This document shows positions 5,464-7,104 of a DNA stretch of 7,104 nucleotides, one piece after another; the first letter of the stretch is position 1, and each line of letters opens with the position of its first letter. Source of the DNA: an uncultured Clostridia bacterium. GTDB taxonomy: Bacteria > Bacillota > Clostridia > TANB77 > CAG-508. Both the position numbers and the translations under genes were made by a program. The stretch covers positions 1 through 7,104 of the forward strand of contig CALXJO010000051.1 of NCBI GenBank assembly GCA_944388645.1, read 5' to 3'. A model generated the notes under the pieces. The model was not told where the DNA came from. It did not search any database and saw only the letters and a program-made list of their open reading frames with translations.

Positions 5464-7104
5464 TTAGTGGCCTCCTCCGCCACCGCCGCCTCCACGGCCG
5501 CCACCACCATAACCATGTCCACCAAATCCACCGCCTCTTGAGGAAGTGTGAATAGAACGACCAAAGGCTCTAGAAGTTCTATGGAAACTTCTTGAGTGAA
5601 TATAGAAATGATGATTTAATATTGGACTGCTATCAATATTTAATTCTACGGCATGTATCTTTATAGCTTTTATAACTTTTTCAGAGATACCAAATGCAGT
5701 TGCATAAATCAAATATTTTTCCCACAAAGGCAATTCATGAACTTCTTTTTCGTTTATTAAAGTATCACTATTTAAGAAATTATATAATCCACACCATTTT
5801 GCTTGTTCATTAACTCCATATTGGGTAAATAAAAGTGAATTACTTGCTTTTAAAGTTAAATAGAAATGTTTCCACAAATAAGCAATACCCAAAATAGTAT
5901 ATGCTCCAAAACTTAATGCCATAGGTGTAAAATAAGAAATAGGATTTACAACAAATAATAAAATTAATCCTAATGTCAGACTTGATTTTGCATTTTTGCT
6001 AAGTTCTTTTTTAGGAGCGTCATAATCAGCACTTTGGAAATAACCTTGCATAACACCACTTTCTAAAATAGGTTTCTTTTCAATATCTTTTACAAAGGCA
6101 TTTGTATGTACATAATCATTATCTATGCATTTTTGTAATTGATTTAGTGTAATTGAATTATTATAAGTTCTAGCGTGTCTTTCTAATAATTCTAAATAAA
6201 GCCTTTCAGAAGTAGTAAGTGGTTCTAAAGTATCACCAGTATTTTCGTTTGTTGCTGTATAAATAGGCTCTGGTGAATAATCTGGAGAATCGGTAAAAGC
6301 TGGAGTTTGCTGGGTTGTGCGTATAGGCTCTATAGAAATTAATGTATTTGAATTGTCCCAGTCAGCACTAGAATCCAATTTAGTAATTTTAACATATTTT
6401 TTTCTTATTAAACTAAGAAGTACAGCAGCATACTCTTCTTGTTTTTCACTATTTCCATCAAATGGATCTTTCATAAACACTAACTCTGATGCAAAAATAG
6501 GGTCTAAGTCACTTGGTATTTCTCTAAAATAATCATAATTTACTTCTGGTTCATATAAATTATATTTTTCTTTAGTTTTCTTATTTTTCCTTATAGCATT
6601 AACCACTATCAAAACAGAACCGATTATTGATATCACTAATAATAGTGTTTTATATGTATTAAATTTCCTGTTTTGTGTTTCATAGTATTCATTTTCTGCA
6701 ATGCATTCATCTAAAACATTTTCATCAGAATACCAATTGTCTGGTGCATATTTTGTGAAAATATGTCTATCATTACCATATGCAAGCAAACAAAATTCTA
6801 TATAACGATTATGATAATTGAATTTTAAATCAGATTTATTTAAATTAATTGAAAATGTATGGTATCCAGGATTTATAGAATTTGATTCTGTATAGGGTAA
6901 TCTACTATTTGCTGTGCCGAATGTATATGCATAATAAGTAGATGGCATTAGTTCATCTGGTATAAGAATTTGAGCTTTATAAGAATTTAATTTTGTAATT
7001 GTATTTCCAGAATACATAGCTAAATATAATTCAGAACAATCATTATATTTTAATGCTGCATTATTCATCGAATATACAATTTTAAAAGTCATTTTTTCTC
7101 TATA
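5464..7104 (-). CDS. DUF2207-type membrane protein with glycine-rich tail, 5' end outside window
   Basis: Only the downstream part is present. The frame stays open past the ATG at 7092 to the window edge, no good ribosome site precedes that ATG, and the protein there starts mid-domain, so the real start lies beyond 7104. Numbering from that Met, the layout is that of DUF2207 proteins. The end of the extracellular beta-rich N-terminal domain comes first (about 1-115; Y-x-D-x-x-ELYLA at 16-25), then a transmembrane helix (about 147-167). A cytoplasmic segment opens with DYFREIPSDLDP at 187-198. A Pro/Thr/Asp-rich linker (about 255-295) precedes a winged-helix-like stretch (about 296-355), then two transmembrane helices (about 371-388, 392-409). 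LWEKYLIYATAFGISEKV (456-473) fits the family's conserved pre-C-terminal motif. The tail runs from a His/Arg/Ser patch (494-518) into glycine repeats ending GGGH. The missing N-terminus probably holds a signal peptide. Function is unknown for the family, which is common in Firmicutes envelopes. It is convergent with the operon and not obviously linked to it. Confidence 0.87.
   Translation of the reverse strand, partial: YREKMTFKIVYSMNNAALKYNDCSELYLAMYSGNTITKLNSYKAQILIPDELMPSTYYAYTFGTANSRLPYTESNSINPGYHTFSINLNKSDLKFNYHNRYIEFCLLAYGNDRHIFTKYAPDNWYSDENVLDECIAENEYYETQNRKFNTYKTLLLVISIIGSVLIVVNAIRKNKKTKEKYNLYEPEVNYDYFREIPSDLDPIFASELVFMKDPFDGNSEKQEEYAAVLLSLIRKKYVKITKLDSSADWDNSNTLISIEPIRTTQQTPAFTDSPDYSPEPIYTATNENTGDTLEPLTTSERLYLELLERHARTYNNSITLNQLQKCIDNDYVHTNAFVKDIEKKPILESGVMQGYFQSADYDAPKKELSKNAKSSLTLGLILLFVVNPISYFTPMALSFGAYTILGIAYLWKHFYLTLKASNSLLFTQYGVNEQAKWCGLYNFLNSDTLINEKEVHELPLWEKYLIYATAFGISEKVIKAIKIHAVELNIDSSPILNHHFYIHSRSFHRTSRAFGRSIHTSSRGGGFGGHGYGGGGRGGGGGGGGH

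Noticed and set aside
5340..5555. 71-codon + strand open frame starting with TTG across the convergent gap
   Set aside because: It runs through the hairpins and terminator and then antisense to the glycine-rich tail. The Arg/His-rich product is what the complement of Gly codons gives, and there is no ribosome site.
6317..6532. + strand frame inside the DUF2207 gene
   Set aside because: Antisense to a conserved coding segment, with no promoter or ribosome site.
7090..7092. ATG at 7092 as the true start of the DUF2207 gene
   Set aside because: The frame is open to the window edge, no Shine-Dalgarno sequence precedes it, and a signal peptide and the first part of the DUF2207 N-terminal domain would be missing.

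Overview
The window is AT-rich (clearly above 65% A+T). Arg is mostly AGA, all five genes end in TAA or TAG, and the ribosome-binding sites are purine-rich. It looks like chromosomal DNA of a low-GC Firmicute, most likely a gut-type clostridial lineage. This is inferred from composition and gene families; there is no rRNA or other marker here to settle it. I see no tRNA, rRNA, CRISPR array, IS element or phage gene.

Layout: (1) A 576-residue single-pass membrane protein with a large outside domain (100-1830, +), with its own promoter and a strong intrinsic terminator. (2) A new promoter near 1916-1945, then a tightly packed three-gene operon on the + strand. It encodes a glutathionylspermidine-synthase-like ATP-grasp ligase with no amidase domain (1995-3200), an unrecognised 220-residue protein (3212-3874) and a homospermidine synthase (3879-5312). 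The gaps are 11 and 4 bases. (3) A convergent intergenic region (5313-5463) holding three consecutive inverted repeats, of which the last is a bidirectional terminator. (4) On the - strand, the downstream 1.6 kb of a DUF2207-type membrane protein with a glycine-rich tail, cut by the right edge of the window.

The operon is the part of most interest. Homospermidine synthase makes sym-homospermidine from putrescine using NAD. The first gene belongs to a ligase family whose best-known member joins a polyamine amine to a carboxyl group. Together they suggest a pathway that makes homospermidine and then conjugates it to an acid or peptide through an amide bond, with the unknown middle protein as a third component. 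The family assignments rest on visible motifs. The conjugate, its acid partner and the role of the middle protein are inference. The two flanking genes (outside-facing protein and DUF2207 protein) have no evident link to the operon.
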